A program made the position numbers and the translations under genes. Under the pieces are notes generated by a model. It saw only the letters and a program-made list of their open reading frames with translations. It did no database searches and was not told where the DNA came from. Positions 46,458-55,313 of a DNA stretch of 64,000 nt are shown piece by piece (within the stretch, counting starts at the first letter, position 1; each line of letters opens with the position of its first letter). Location of the stretch: contig NZ_PJZI01000001.1 in the NCBI RefSeq assembly GCF_002858805.1, positions 124,001 to 188,000 of the forward strand, given 5' to 3'. Source of the stretch: Chimaeribacter arupi (GTDB lineage Bacteria > Pseudomonadota > Gammaproteobacteria > Enterobacterales > Enterobacteriaceae).

Positions 46458-46730
46458 CAGCAGGTTCCTGTTGTTGACTCGTAAACTGTTGGCCGCCAAA
46501 AAGCGGCCGGTAAAGGGTGTATGGCACCGGAATGGCCATCACACCGTAGCACATCCTATCCGGGCATCTGCGTGCCGGGGAAAAAATGACCATTCTTTAC
46601 GCAATTGCCGGTTTTTTGCCGTTTCCTTTACGCTATCCGGCTGACTCTTCAGGGGTAAACCGGAAAGCCGGGTGGCCTCGGCTATAATTAGCCCCAAGCC
46701 CTGACGTTTTCACAAAGGACACTGTACGTA

Positions 46731-47789
46731 ATGCCGAAAGATTCTGAATTGCATCGCGTGGCGCAGCGCAGCGACCACCCGACCATCACGGAGCACGCCA
46801 CCGCTAACCTGTCGGCGGAAAAACCGCTGATCAATGTCAAAACCGGCAACGCCGACATTGACCACCAGATCAGCCGTTTTTCCCGGCTGGTGGCCCGCTT
46901 TCAGGCGTGGGCGCCGGTCGCCCATGTGCTGCGGGCCGTTGAACGTTTTAATGACCGGCTGGGCAGCCAGTTTGGTGCCGCGATCACCTATTTTTCCTTC
47001 CTGTCGCTGATCCCGATTCTGATGGTGTCATTCGCCGCCGTGGGGTTTGTGCTGGCCTCGCACCCCGATCTGCTTACCGAGCTGATTGGCAAGATTGTGA
47101 ACAGCATCAGCGATCCGTCGCTGGCCGCCACGCTGAAAAACACGGTGAACACTGCGGTTCAGCAGCGCACCGCGGTGGGCCTGACCGGTTTGCTGCTGGC
47201 GCTCTACTCCGGCATCAGCTGGATGGGCAATTTGCGTGAGGCGATTCTGGCGCAGTCGCGTGAAGTCTGGGAACGTAACCCGCAGGATAAAGAGAAGATT
47301 TACCTGCGCTACCTGCGTGATTTTATCTCGCTGATTGGGTTGGTGGTGGCGTTGATCCTGACGCTCTCCCTGACGTCGGTGGCCGGGTCGGCGCAGGAGA
47401 CGATTGTTGAGGCGCTGGGGCTGTCGCATGTGGAGTGGTTACGCCCGGCGATGACCATCATCGCCCTGAGCATCTCGATTATGGCGAACTATCTGCTGTT
47501 CCTGTGGATCTTCTGGATGCTGCCGCGCCACAAGCCGCGTAAAAAGGCGCTGTTCCGCGGCACGCTGATCGCCGCCGTGGGTTTCGAGGTGATTAAGATG
47601 ATCATGACCCTGACGCTGCCGAGCCTGGCGAAATCCGCCTCCGGCGCGGCGTTCGGTTCGGTTATCGGCCTGATGGCGTTCTTCTACTATTTCGCCCGCC
47701 TGACGCTGTTTTGCGCCGCCTGGATCGCCACCGCCAGGTATAAAGGCGACCAACCGATTGGTACACCGCCGCCGACAAAAGCACCGTAA
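46731..47789 (+). CDS. yhjD: YhjD, BrkB/YihY-family inner-membrane protein
   Basis: The 352-residue protein has six predicted membrane helices and the family block AITYFSFLSLIPILMVSFAAVG. Its sequence follows E. coli YhjD, a protein whose mutation can allow growth without Kdo in lipid A, which suggests a link to envelope lipid transport. The hydrophilic N-terminus (residues 1-60) is less conserved. It precedes yhjE as in E. coli. Confidence 0.93.
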   Translation: MPKDSELHRVAQRSDHPTITEHATANLSAEKPLINVKTGNADIDHQISRFSRLVARFQAWAPVAHVLRAVERFNDRLGSQFGAAITYFSFLSLIPILMVSFAAVGFVLASHPDLLTELIGKIVNSISDPSLAATLKNTVNTAVQQRTAVGLTGLLLALYSGISWMGNLREAILAQSREVWERNPQDKEKIYLRYLRDFISLIGLVVALILTLSLTSVAGSAQETIVEALGLSHVEWLRPAMTIIALSISIMANYLLFLWIFWMLPRHKPRKKALFRGTLIAAVGFEVIKMIMTLTLPSLAKSASGAAFGSVIGLMAFFYYFARLTLFCAAWIATARYKGDQPIGTPPPTKAP

Positions 47790-48117
47790 ACTTCCCTATC
47801 ATGCCAGGCACCGCCTGATGCCTGGCATGATATTCCAATCTGTTTATCAAAAACCTCTCATAAATGCTGAACTTTGCAGTGGCACACAGCTAAAACCAGC
47901 ATATCTCACTACCCTGAAAATTTTCTTTCACTGGTTTCTGGTGTCTTCCGCTGTGATTTATCCATACTGCAAACTTATGAAGTGCTAAACCGGTTATCTC
48001 AGAAAGAATATTCTTTTTTGCCCCAACACCCGGATTCCGGCGCTTTTTACAGCGTTGAAATGGCGCTTTGCTGTGCTTAAGATGATTTTTTACATAAATC
48101 CTAAATAAGATACATTT
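47790..48117. promoter_or_regulatory. yhjD-yhjE intergenic region
   Basis: A 328-bp non-coding stretch with a perfect 10-bp inverted repeat (47801-47828) after yhjD and an AT-rich yhjE promoter segment (48070-48117, with TAAGATAC). No gene is supported. Confidence 0.4.
47801..47828. repeat. Perfect inverted repeat after yhjD
   Basis: ATGCCAGGCA (47801-47810) and TGCCTGGCAT (47819-47828) are exact complements with an 8-base loop. No T-run follows, so it is either a weak terminator or a transcript-stabilising stem. Confidence 0.6.
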
Positions 48118-49440
48118 ATGCAAGCCACCATCGCACCGCCCATCGATTCTGAGCAACAGGCCACACCGACCAACTCACGCGGCAAAGTGATCGTTGCTTC
48201 CCTTATTGGTACCGCCATCGAGTTTTTTGATTTCTACATCTACGCCACTGCGGCCGTGATCGTGTTCCCGCACATCTTCTTCCCGCAGGGCGACCCGACC
48301 GCCGCCACGCTGCAATCCCTGGCAACGTTTGCCATCGCCTTTGTCGCCCGGCCTATCGGTTCCGCCCTGTTCGGCCACTTCGGCGATCGCGTCGGCCGGA
48401 AAGTCACCCTGGTGGCGTCGCTGCTGACAATGGGGATTTCGACCGTCCTGATTGGCCTGCTGCCGGGCTACGCCACCATCGGCGTATTTGCCCCAATGTT
48501 GCTGGCGCTGGCGCGTTTCGGTCAGGGCCTCGGCCTGGGCGGTGAGTGGGGCGGCGCGGCGCTGCTGGCCACCGAAAACGCCCCGGCGAAAAAGCGGGCG
48601 CTGTATGGCTCCTTCCCGCAACTGGGCGCGCCGATCGGCTTCTTCTTTGCCAACGGCACCTTCCTGCTGCTCTCCTGGCTGCTCACCGATGAGCAATTTA
48701 TGTCATGGGGCTGGCGTGTGCCGTTCATCCTCTCTTCGGCGCTGGTGCTGATCGGCCTGTATGTGCGCGTGTCACTGCACGAAACGCCGGTGTTCGCCAA
48801 GGTGGCGAAAGCGGGCAAACAGGTAAAAATTCCGCTCGGCACGCTGCTGAGCAAACATATGAAGGCAACCATTCTCGGCACCTTCATCATGCTGGCGACC
48901 TATACGCTGTTCTACCTGATGACGGTCTATTCCATGACCTACGGCACCACTGCACAGCCACTGGGGCTGGGTTACTCGCGCAACAGCTTCCTGTGGATGC
49001 TGATGGTGGCGGTGATTGGTTTCGGCATCATGGTGCCTATCGCCGGGCTGCTGGCGGATGCCTTCGGCCGCCGCAAAACCATGATTGCGATTACCCTGCT
49101 GATGATCGCCTTCGCCTTTGTGTTCCCGAGCCTGCTGGGGTCCGGTAATCAGGTCTTAGTGATGGGCTTCCTGCTGCTCGGCCTGAGCATCATGGGGCTG
49201 ACGTTCGGCCCGATGGGTGCGCTGCTGCCGGAGCTGTTCCCAACGGAAGTGCGCTATACCGGTGCGTCGTTCTCCTATAACGTGGCGTCGATCCTCGGGG
49301 CCTCGGTGGCACCGTACATCGCCACCTGGCTGGCGACCCACTACGGCCTCGCTTATGTCGGTTTCTATCTGGCGGCGATGGCGTCCCTGACGCTGATTGC
49401 GCTGCTGCTGATGAAAGAGACCCGTCACCAGGCGCTGTAA
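48118..49440 (+). CDS. yhjE: YhjE, MFS metabolite:H+ symporter family transporter
   Basis: The 440-residue inner-membrane protein has 12 predicted helices and belongs to the same MFS branch as ProP and ShiA. Motifs include GTAIEFFDFYIYATAAV in helix 1 and GHFGDRVGRK in loop 2-3. Its length equals that of E. coli YhjE. The substrate is not established. A strong terminator follows. Confidence 0.94.
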   Translation: MQATIAPPIDSEQQATPTNSRGKVIVASLIGTAIEFFDFYIYATAAVIVFPHIFFPQGDPTAATLQSLATFAIAFVARPIGSALFGHFGDRVGRKVTLVASLLTMGISTVLIGLLPGYATIGVFAPMLLALARFGQGLGLGGEWGGAALLATENAPAKKRALYGSFPQLGAPIGFFFANGTFLLLSWLLTDEQFMSWGWRVPFILSSALVLIGLYVRVSLHETPVFAKVAKAGKQVKIPLGTLLSKHMKATILGTFIMLATYTLFYLMTVYSMTYGTTAQPLGLGYSRNSFLWMLMVAVIGFGIMVPIAGLLADAFGRRKTMIAITLLMIAFAFVFPSLLGSGNQVLVMGFLLLGLSIMGLTFGPMGALLPELFPTEVRYTGASFSYNVASILGASVAPYIATWLATHYGLAYVGFYLAAMASLTLIALLLMKETRHQAL

Positions 49441-49458
49441 GCCTTACCCTCTCCCCCA

Positions 49459-49483
49459 GCCGGTGCCCTGCACCGGCTTTTTT
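49459..49483 (+). terminator. yhjE terminator
   Basis: GCCGGTGC (49459-49466) and GCACCGGC (49470-49477) form a perfect stem with a 3-base loop followed by six T residues. Confidence 0.88.
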
Positions 49484-49559
49484 CTGTTTGCGTCCCGCCT
49501 TTCTTTCGTCATACCCCCCGCGTATGCTCTCTTTTCAACCTGTTACCGGAATCCCTTGT

Positions 49560-50339
49560 ATGCCCCGAATCCGCGGTTATCGTGTATGGAGTGTTCTGTG
49601 TATTGCCCTGTGCCTGCTGGCGGCGGGGGCGTACCTCTGGCTGCGCCCGGCCCATCCGGACGCCCTGTGGAAAATTGTCAGTGAACAGTGTCTGCCCAAC
49701 CTGCAACGTACCGGGCAGGCTTCGCCCTGTGCGCTGGCGAACCCGGCCGCCGGTTATGTGGTGCTGAAAGACCAGAACGGCCCGCTGCAATACCTGCTGA
49801 TGCCTGCCGCGAAGACAACCGGCATCGAAAGCCCTGAATTGCTGGCGGCGAAAACGCCGAACTTCTTTATGCAGGCCTGGCAGGCGCGCGGCGTGATGGC
49901 CCGGCGCTACGGCCGGCCGATTGATGACAGCGTGATTTCCCTGGCGATTAACTCTGAATGGGGGCGGACGCAGAACCAGCTGCATATCCATCTTTCCTGT
50001 CTGCGCCCGGCAGTGCAGCAACAGCTTCAGGCGGCTGACCGCCGCATTACGCCGCGCTGGCAGCCGCTGACGCTGGACGGCCGGCCCTGGCTGGCACGGC
50101 GGGTCACACCGGAGGAATTCGCGCATGAGGGCGCTTTCCGCCTGCTGGCCGAGGGCGTACCGGGGGCAAAAGAAAAAATGGGCCATTACGGGCTGGCGAT
50201 GGTCAGGGCGAAAAGCGGGGATTTCCTGCTGCTGGCGATTGAACGTGACCTGCTGTCACTGAACCTGGCCTCGGCCGAAACGTTGCAGGACCATGAGTGC
50301 CGGTTGCTGGAGAACGCCGGTGTACCACCGGGCAGATAA
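49560..50339 (+). CDS. cdh: Cdh, CDP-diacylglycerol pyrophosphatase
   Basis: The 259-residue membrane-anchored enzyme hydrolyses CDP-diacylglycerol to phosphatidate and CMP. One N-terminal helix (VWSVLCIALCLLAAGAYLWL, about 9-28) anchors it. The HIT-like motif LHIHLSC holds His142 and His144. Segments such as AGYVVLKDQNGPLQYLLMP and EKMGHYGLAMVR match E. coli Cdh. ATG 49560 gives the family N-terminus. In E. coli cdh lies elsewhere, next to sbp. Confidence 0.93.
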   Translation: MPRIRGYRVWSVLCIALCLLAAGAYLWLRPAHPDALWKIVSEQCLPNLQRTGQASPCALANPAAGYVVLKDQNGPLQYLLMPAAKTTGIESPELLAAKTPNFFMQAWQARGVMARRYGRPIDDSVISLAINSEWGRTQNQLHIHLSCLRPAVQQQLQAADRRITPRWQPLTLDGRPWLARRVTPEEFAHEGAFRLLAEGVPGAKEKMGHYGLAMVRAKSGDFLLLAIERDLLSLNLASAETLQDHECRLLENAGVPPGR

Positions 50340-50346
50340 CAGACAC

Positions 50347-50375
50347 AAAAAAACCGCCTTTCAGCGGTTTTTTTG
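50347..50375 (+). terminator. cdh terminator
   Basis: AAAAAAACCGC and GCGGTTTTTTT form an 11-bp stem with a 5-base loop, just after the cdh stop. Confidence 0.88.
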
Positions 50376-50757
50376 TCTGCCTACGCAGTTAGCAGGCTAC
50401 GCAGGCAGGGGTGCTTTGAAAAAAAACACAAGCAGTACCACGCTCAACAATGATATCTCTCTGCTTTCTCTCCGTCACGCTCTTTGTAGAAAAAAGGGCA
50501 GAAAACCCGTTTTTACTTGACGATTAACTAAGAGTAAAGTTTTGATTAATAACAGATTAAATGTGAAAGGCTTATTATCAGCACCAAACCCTGTAGACTC
50601 TTGCCGGGGCCGTTCCGCCCGTTTAGCAGCGGGTCACCGGGTTTGGGTAACGGATAACCTCCTTCCGTGAATCACAGGCAGTACCACGCTGCTTGTTTTT
50701 CTGGAGGCTTCCCGGTGGGTTTGCAGAAATAGCGGATCGCCTGTCAGGGATTCGGCA
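50376..50757 (+). other. Long structured leader with a 13-bp direct repeat, upstream of a micro-ORF
   Basis: A 382-bp stretch between the cdh terminator and the micro-ORF. The sequence GCAGTACCACGCT occurs at 50432-50444 and again at 50678-50690. Self-complementary segments are dense between 50580 and 50720 (for example AAACCC near 50585 against GGGTTTGGGT near 50639). A 25-codon hydrophobic frame (50450-50527) begins after the first repeat but lacks a ribosome site. TTGACG at 50517 and TATTAT at 50573 are possible promoter elements, though not ideally spaced. Confidence 0.4.
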
Positions 50758-50886
50758 ATGAAAACTACGCGTAAAGTGTTTATTACGCTGTTCGTTGCGC
50801 TGGTGATGCAGACGGCTGCGGAGGAAAGTTGGCAGATTAACGTCTCCAACGTTCAGCTTCAGCTGAACCTGTTCCAGCCCAGGTAA
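50758..50886 (+). CDS. Possible 42-residue peptide with hydrophobic N-terminus, unknown
   Basis: ATG 50758 follows CAGGGATTCGGCA. The frame encodes basic MKTTRKVF, a hydrophobic run (ITLFVALVMQTAA) and a polar tail (WQINVSNVQLQLNLFQPR). This is the shape of a short secreted or membrane peptide. A terminator begins 9 bp after the stop, and a long structured leader precedes it, so the unit is compact and self-contained. I do not recognise the family. A type I toxin or a leader peptide are possible, and chance cannot be ruled out. Confidence 0.45.
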   Translation: MKTTRKVFITLFVALVMQTAAEESWQINVSNVQLQLNLFQPR

Positions 50887-50895
50887 CGCTAAAAC

Positions 50896-50926
50896 AAAAA
50901 CCGCTCCTTTTGGGAGCGGTTTTTTT
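50896..50926. terminator. Bidirectional terminator between the micro-ORF unit and yhjG
   Basis: AAAAACCGCTCC and GGAGCGGTTTTT form a 12-bp stem with a short loop and T residues on the right; the A-run on the left serves yhjG. Confidence 0.88.
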
Positions 50927-50940
50927 ATTGCCGTCGTGGC

Positions 50941-53016
50941 TTATTTACCGGCTTTCATTTTCTGCAACAGCGGGCCGCACTGGTTCTCTTCCCCTTCACT
51001 GGGGGAGATCAGCGCCAGCAGCGAGGCAGCGGGGCCGACCACAGCACCGAGCGCCACCGCAGCCGCACCGCGGGCGATAAGCGGCCCTGCTTTCACCCCG
51101 GCATCCGGGTCTTTGAAGGTGCCGCGCACATAGAGCGGTGAGCGCAGGGTGATGATGCGCAGCCCTTTACTGTCCGGATTTATCGAAAGATCCATCCGCT
51201 CATTGGCGAAGTTGGTGGTGCCGCTGATGTTGATGATGGCGTTCTCTGTGTCGAACACAAACAGCCGCGGTGCCGCGACCCCGTCCCGGATGTTGATGTC
51301 TGCGGCGGCACAGTTGATCGCCACTTCATCATCCCCGAACAGTTTGCCGACCACGTAATTCCCCACGTTCAGCCCGGCAATCTCCATCAGGTTACGGCTG
51401 ATCACGCCGTCGTTAATCAACAGCTGCAACTGGCCGTTACTGCTGCCGAGCAGTGCAGAGACGGAATTCCCGGTGCCGGTAAAGGAGGCATCGCCGTTCA
51501 GCTGGCCCAGGCTGCTGCGCATCGCTTCCACGTTCGGGAACAGTTGTTTGAGTTGCAGGCCGCGCGCGTGCATATCCACCCGCCCCGGCATCGGGTTTTT
51601 ATTGCCCTCAAGCCGGACTGTGGAGTTCAGGTTACCGCCGGCCACGCCGAAGCGCAGCGGGTCGAGCAGCAGCACGCCGTTGGTGAGTTTCAGATGGGTG
51701 CTCAAATCGTTCAGCGGCAGGGATTTGCCGTGCTCGATGCGTCTGGCCGCGAATTTCACATCCGCATCCATGACGTCCCAGCTTTTGGTATCGAATTTCT
51801 CGACCGGCAGCACTTTATCCGATGGCTGACGGGTGGTTTCGCCGCGTTTCGCCTTATCTTTGTTGGAATCCGCCCCAATCAGCGGCGCGAGGTCAGCAAA
51901 GCGCAGCTGTTTCGACACCACATCGCCGGTGAGTTTCGGCCGCGGTTCGCTGGCGCGGTACACCAGCGAACCGTGGATGTCGCTGTCGCCGATTTTCCCG
52001 TTGAAATCACGGTAACGGTAGACGGCGCCGCCCTTTTCTTTCAACGCCGCAGAGAGGCGTCCGTCGGTTTCATACGGCGGGGATTGCGGCAGCAGCACGC
52101 CGGTCAGGCCATAGAGGTCAGAGAGCGTTTCACCGGAAAGTTTCAGGCGCAGATCCAGCGCGCCGAGGTTGGTCGGGTCGGTTAAGGTGCCGGACACCGC
52201 TACCCGCGTATTGCCGGAGCGCACATCCGCCTGCACCGGGAACGGGGTGCGGGCATCCTGCAACGCCAGCAGGCCACCGATTTTCCCGCTGCCGGAGAGC
52301 GGCTGGCCGTTGTAGCGGCCGCTCACTTTCCAGCCGAACATAAAGTCCGGCGGCGTGGTGTCGGCTTTCTGTTTCGCGCCCTCGTCTTTTTTCTGCCCGG
52401 AAATTTCCGCATACGGCAGCGGTTTGCCTAGCGGGTCAATCACAGCGCGCACATCGGCTTTGGCAATGGCATCTTTGTAATCGATCTGGCCGCGATCAAA
52501 GGCGATATCACCGATGTTGACCGACCAGGCGGACGGTTGCGGGTTGGGATCGGGGTTCTGGCTGCTGGCGAGGTTAAACGTCCAGTTGTTCTTGCCGTCC
52601 GCCAGCCGTTGCAGGGCGGCGTCCGGTTTGGTCAGGCGGATATGCGGAATGCTCACGGTTTTGCCCAGCAGCGCCAGCGGGGCCAGGGTGGCATCCGCCC
52701 GTTGCAGCATCACCATATTGTTGCCGAGATCTTTAGTGTCCGGGATGCCCTCCGGGTTACCGAGCACGATATCTTCCGCATGGATATGCGGCCACGGCAC
52801 CCATGAACGCCAGCCGCGCTCCTCTTTCTGGCGTGACCAGTCCACCCCCAGGTTGCCGCGAATGGCAAAAGGCCGGTTCAGCTCGGTGGAGACTTTTTCA
52901 TTGATGGTAGGTTTCAGGCGGTTCCAGTCAAAGGTCATGATGAACACCACCAGGGCGATCAGCACGACCACCAGGACGCCCACGACCCAGCTTATGATTT
53001 TTCCTGTTCGCGACAT
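50941..53016 (-). CDS. yhjG: YhjG, AsmA-family protein
   Basis: The 691-residue protein has one N-terminal membrane helix (IISWVVGVLVVVLIALVVFIM, about 8-28) and a long periplasmic region with the AsmA N-terminal and C-terminal beta-rich domains. AsmA-like proteins are thought to bridge phospholipid transfer across the periplasm. The sequence and its place next to pdeH and kdgK match E. coli YhjG. The last residues include a small hydrophobic Ala-rich segment (ARGAAAVALGAVVGPAASLLAL). Confidence 0.93.
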   Translation of the reverse strand: MSRTGKIISWVVGVLVVVLIALVVFIMTFDWNRLKPTINEKVSTELNRPFAIRGNLGVDWSRQKEERGWRSWVPWPHIHAEDIVLGNPEGIPDTKDLGNNMVMLQRADATLAPLALLGKTVSIPHIRLTKPDAALQRLADGKNNWTFNLASSQNPDPNPQPSAWSVNIGDIAFDRGQIDYKDAIAKADVRAVIDPLGKPLPYAEISGQKKDEGAKQKADTTPPDFMFGWKVSGRYNGQPLSGSGKIGGLLALQDARTPFPVQADVRSGNTRVAVSGTLTDPTNLGALDLRLKLSGETLSDLYGLTGVLLPQSPPYETDGRLSAALKEKGGAVYRYRDFNGKIGDSDIHGSLVYRASEPRPKLTGDVVSKQLRFADLAPLIGADSNKDKAKRGETTRQPSDKVLPVEKFDTKSWDVMDADVKFAARRIEHGKSLPLNDLSTHLKLTNGVLLLDPLRFGVAGGNLNSTVRLEGNKNPMPGRVDMHARGLQLKQLFPNVEAMRSSLGQLNGDASFTGTGNSVSALLGSSNGQLQLLINDGVISRNLMEIAGLNVGNYVVGKLFGDDEVAINCAAADINIRDGVAAPRLFVFDTENAIINISGTTNFANERMDLSINPDSKGLRIITLRSPLYVRGTFKDPDAGVKAGPLIARGAAAVALGAVVGPAASLLALISPSEGEENQCGPLLQKMKAGK

Positions 53017-53175
53017 GAGTTATACCTGACAGAGAATTAACAGTTTCGTCAGCTTAACAATAGTTTAAATTGGCCGGTCTTGCCTGTGCGGTACCCGTGG
53101 CAAACGAGGAAAAGAGGCGGTCAGGGCAGAAGGTAACTGGGTTTACAAGGAAAGCCGGGAGTGTAACCCGGTATG

Positions 53176-53952
53176 TCAGCCGGAGAAAAACAGCGGCAGG
53201 CCGGCGTCACGGTCAAAGACTTGCGGGCGGGACATATAGTAGCCCTGGGCAGCATGGGCGTCAGACTCGCACACCATCGCCCACTCTTCGGCGGTTTCGA
53301 CCCCTTCAATGATCACGCCTTTACTGTAGCGGTTCAGCAGCGTCACCAGCGTAAAGAACAGCCGGGAACCTTCTTCGCTCTGGCGCAGCAGGATAAACAG
53401 CTCCCGCGCCACTTTAATGTATTCATACTTCCAGGCAGTGAACGAGCAGAAATTGGCGAGACCGTTGCCGAAATCATCCAGCCATAAACGGTCTGACTGG
53501 GCAATCTGGCCCAGTGGCCGGGTCAACGCCATTTCTGCCTGCTCAACCAGTTCGAAACGGACAAACGGCATCGCCGCAATGCGGGCGCACAGGGCCGGTT
53601 GCTGCTGCAACGCCTCCAGGGACTGGCCGTCCACATTGATAGAGGCCAATAGCCCGCTCGGCTCGAGTTCGGGCCGCCACTGTTCCAACAGCTGAAGCTG
53701 TTCCTGAATAATCAGCAGCCGCCGCGTCACGCTGATGGCGGCGAAATAACGTTCCGGCGAGAGGAATTTCCCAGGGTTTGAAGGATGTGACACGGCGGTC
53801 AGCAGCTCCAGACCCAGCATATGGCCGCTGGTCAGGTAAATGGGCTGAAATTTGTAGGTCCGCTGGCATTGCCGCCAGAAACTCTGTTCTTTCGCGCGAT
53901 CAATCACAGAGAATGATGGCGTGAACAGACCAGACATCATCTTGGTTATCAT
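53176..53952 (-). CDS. pdeH: PdeH (YhjH)-like c-di-GMP phosphodiesterase
   Basis: The stand-alone EAL-domain protein of about 258 residues hydrolyses c-di-GMP. As in E. coli PdeH the EAL motif reads ELL (GLELLT). The other catalytic blocks are intact: SINVDG, FELVE, WLDDFGNG, IKVARELF, IIEGVET and AQGYYMSRP. ATG 53952 gives a length close to E. coli (255); starts at 53967 or 53937 are also possible as none has a good ribosome site. A sigma-28 promoter lies 117 bp upstream, so it is part of the flagellar regulon and keeps c-di-GMP low during swimming. Confidence 0.92.
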   Translation of the reverse strand: MITKMMSGLFTPSFSVIDRAKEQSFWRQCQRTYKFQPIYLTSGHMLGLELLTAVSHPSNPGKFLSPERYFAAISVTRRLLIIQEQLQLLEQWRPELEPSGLLASINVDGQSLEALQQQPALCARIAAMPFVRFELVEQAEMALTRPLGQIAQSDRLWLDDFGNGLANFCSFTAWKYEYIKVARELFILLRQSEEGSRLFFTLVTLLNRYSKGVIIEGVETAEEWAMVCESDAHAAQGYYMSRPQVFDRDAGLPLFFSG

Positions 53953-54068
53953 CGTTGCTGTTGCCATGTTCGTGGTGGTTGAGGGAAAGCCGACATCGTA
54001 TGCCGGGTGCAGCAGCGGGATGCCACCGCCGATCACCTGCCCTGCGCCGTGTTTTATACGCCTACTTA

Positions 54069-54095
54069 CTATCGGCTTCTGCGCCTAAAACTTTA
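54069..54095 (-). promoter_or_regulatory. Sigma-28 (FliA) promoter of pdeH
   Basis: On the minus strand TAAAGTTT (54095-54088), 11 bases, then GCCGATAG (54076-54069) match the enterobacterial FliA consensus TAAAGTTT-N11-GCCGATAA at 15 of 16 positions with exact spacing. E. coli yhjH is a known FliA-dependent gene. Confidence 0.88.
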
Positions 54096-54199
54096 CCTCC
54101 GGAAGCCGCTTTGGCGCAGGGTTCGCGGCCCTCTCACGGCGTATGCGCTAAGCTGCTGAAATCCCTGATGACGCCAAAAGCGCGATCTCTGCCAATAAT

Positions 54200-54218
54200 T
54201 TTAAAACGTTGTTTTATT
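54200..54218. promoter_or_regulatory. KdgR box upstream of kdgK
   Basis: TTTAAAACGTTGTTTTATT matches the KdgR consensus AATRAAAYRNYRTTTYATT at 16 of its 18 defined positions and lies 75 bp before kdgK. KdgR represses pectin and ketodeoxygluconate genes in related enterobacteria. Confidence 0.75.
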
Positions 54219-54292
54219 ACTGTTGACTCACCTTCGCCTTCGGTTAAGACTACCGGAAACCCCCTTTTCACTCCTTAAGCAGGCCAGCCACC

Positions 54293-55225
54293 ATGACAAG
54301 CCAGAAAATTGCCGTTATCGGCGAATGCATGATCGAACTGTCGCAAAAAGGCGCGGATCTCAGCCGCGGTTTTGGCGGCGATACGCTGAACACCGCCGTC
54401 TACCTTGCCCGCCAGGTGCCGGACACCCAGCTGGGCGTGCACTACGTCACCGCGCTCGGCACCGACACGTTCAGTCAGGAGATGCTGGCCGCCTGGCAGC
54501 GTGAAAAGGTCAAGACTTCCCTGGTGCAGCGGCTGGAGAACAAATTGCCCGGCCTCTATTTCATCGAGACCGATGCCCAGGGCGAACGCACCTTCTATTA
54601 CTGGCGCAATGACGCCGCCGCCCGCTTCTGGCTGGACGGCCCGCAGGCTGACGCGCTCTGTGAGCAACTGGCGCACTATGACTATCTCTACCTGAGCGGC
54701 ATCAGCCTGGCGATCCTGACGCCGGAACGGCGCGAACGGTTAATGGCGCTGTTGCGTGACTGCCGCGCCCACGGCGGCAAAGTGATTTTTGACAACAACT
54801 ACCGCCCGCGCCTGTGGCAACAGCGGGAAGAGACGCAGCAGGCGTATCAGGCGATGCTCGCCTGCACCGACATCGCGTTCCTGACGCTGGATGATGAGGA
54901 TGCGCTGTGGGGCGAACAGCCGGTTGAGGCGGTGATCGCCCGCACCCGCGCGCTGGGTGTGACGGAAATAGTGATCAAACGCGGGGCAGACGCCTGCCTG
55001 GTGTCTGATGAGCAGGGCACACTGCATGAAGTGGCGGCGGTGAAACTGGCGAAAGAGGAGGTGGTCGACACCACCGCCGCCGGGGACTCCTTCAGCGCCG
55101 GGTATCTGGCCGTGCGGCTGACCGGCGGGGATGTGGTGGCCGCGGCTGAGCGCGGCCACCTGACCGCCAGCACCGTCATCCGCCACCGGGGCGCCATCAT
55201 CCCGCTGGAAGCCATGCCGCGCTGA
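54293..55225 (+). CDS. kdgK: KdgK, 2-dehydro-3-deoxygluconokinase
   Basis: The 310-residue PfkB-family kinase phosphorylates 2-keto-3-deoxygluconate for the Entner-Doudoroff pathway. The N-terminal IAVIGECMIELSQKG and FGGDTLNTAVYLAR match E. coli KdgK. The catalytic aspartate is Asp265 in TTAAGDSFSAGYL. It stands between pdeH and yhjJ as in E. coli, with its own KdgR box and terminator. Its product path links to uronates and to hexarate or sugar-acid use suggested by gudP. Confidence 0.96.
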   Translation: MTSQKIAVIGECMIELSQKGADLSRGFGGDTLNTAVYLARQVPDTQLGVHYVTALGTDTFSQEMLAAWQREKVKTSLVQRLENKLPGLYFIETDAQGERTFYYWRNDAAARFWLDGPQADALCEQLAHYDYLYLSGISLAILTPERRERLMALLRDCRAHGGKVIFDNNYRPRLWQQREETQQAYQAMLACTDIAFLTLDDEDALWGEQPVEAVIARTRALGVTEIVIKRGADACLVSDEQGTLHEVAAVKLAKEEVVDTTAAGDSFSAGYLAVRLTGGDVVAAAERGHLTASTVIRHRGAIIPLEAMPR

Positions 55226-55263
55226 CCGCCGGCTGCGCTGCCCGTTGCGTACCGCAGAAACAG

Positions 55264-55293
55264 ACGTGCCGGCAAATGCCGGCACGTTTTTTT
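55264..55293. terminator. kdgK terminator
   Basis: ACGTGCCGGC and GCCGGCACGT form a perfect 10-bp stem with loop AAAT, followed by T residues. Confidence 0.88.
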
Positions 55294-55313
55294 GATGGCC
55301 CCACCGTGGCGGG

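Larger units (their letters stand above)
53953..54292. promoter_or_regulatory. Divergent pdeH / kdgK control region
   Basis: A 340-bp non-coding stretch with a leftward sigma-28 promoter (54069-54095) and a KdgR-like box (54200-54218) on the kdgK side. No gene is supported. Confidence 0.7.

Noticed and set aside
47890-48156. Minus-strand 88-codon frame between yhjD and yhjE
   Set aside because: It overlaps the yhjE start and AT-rich promoter and has low-complexity character.
50450-50527. 25-codon hydrophobic frame after the first GCAGTACCACGCT repeat
   Set aside because: No ribosome site and no terminator after it; kept only as a remark on the leader, not as a gene.
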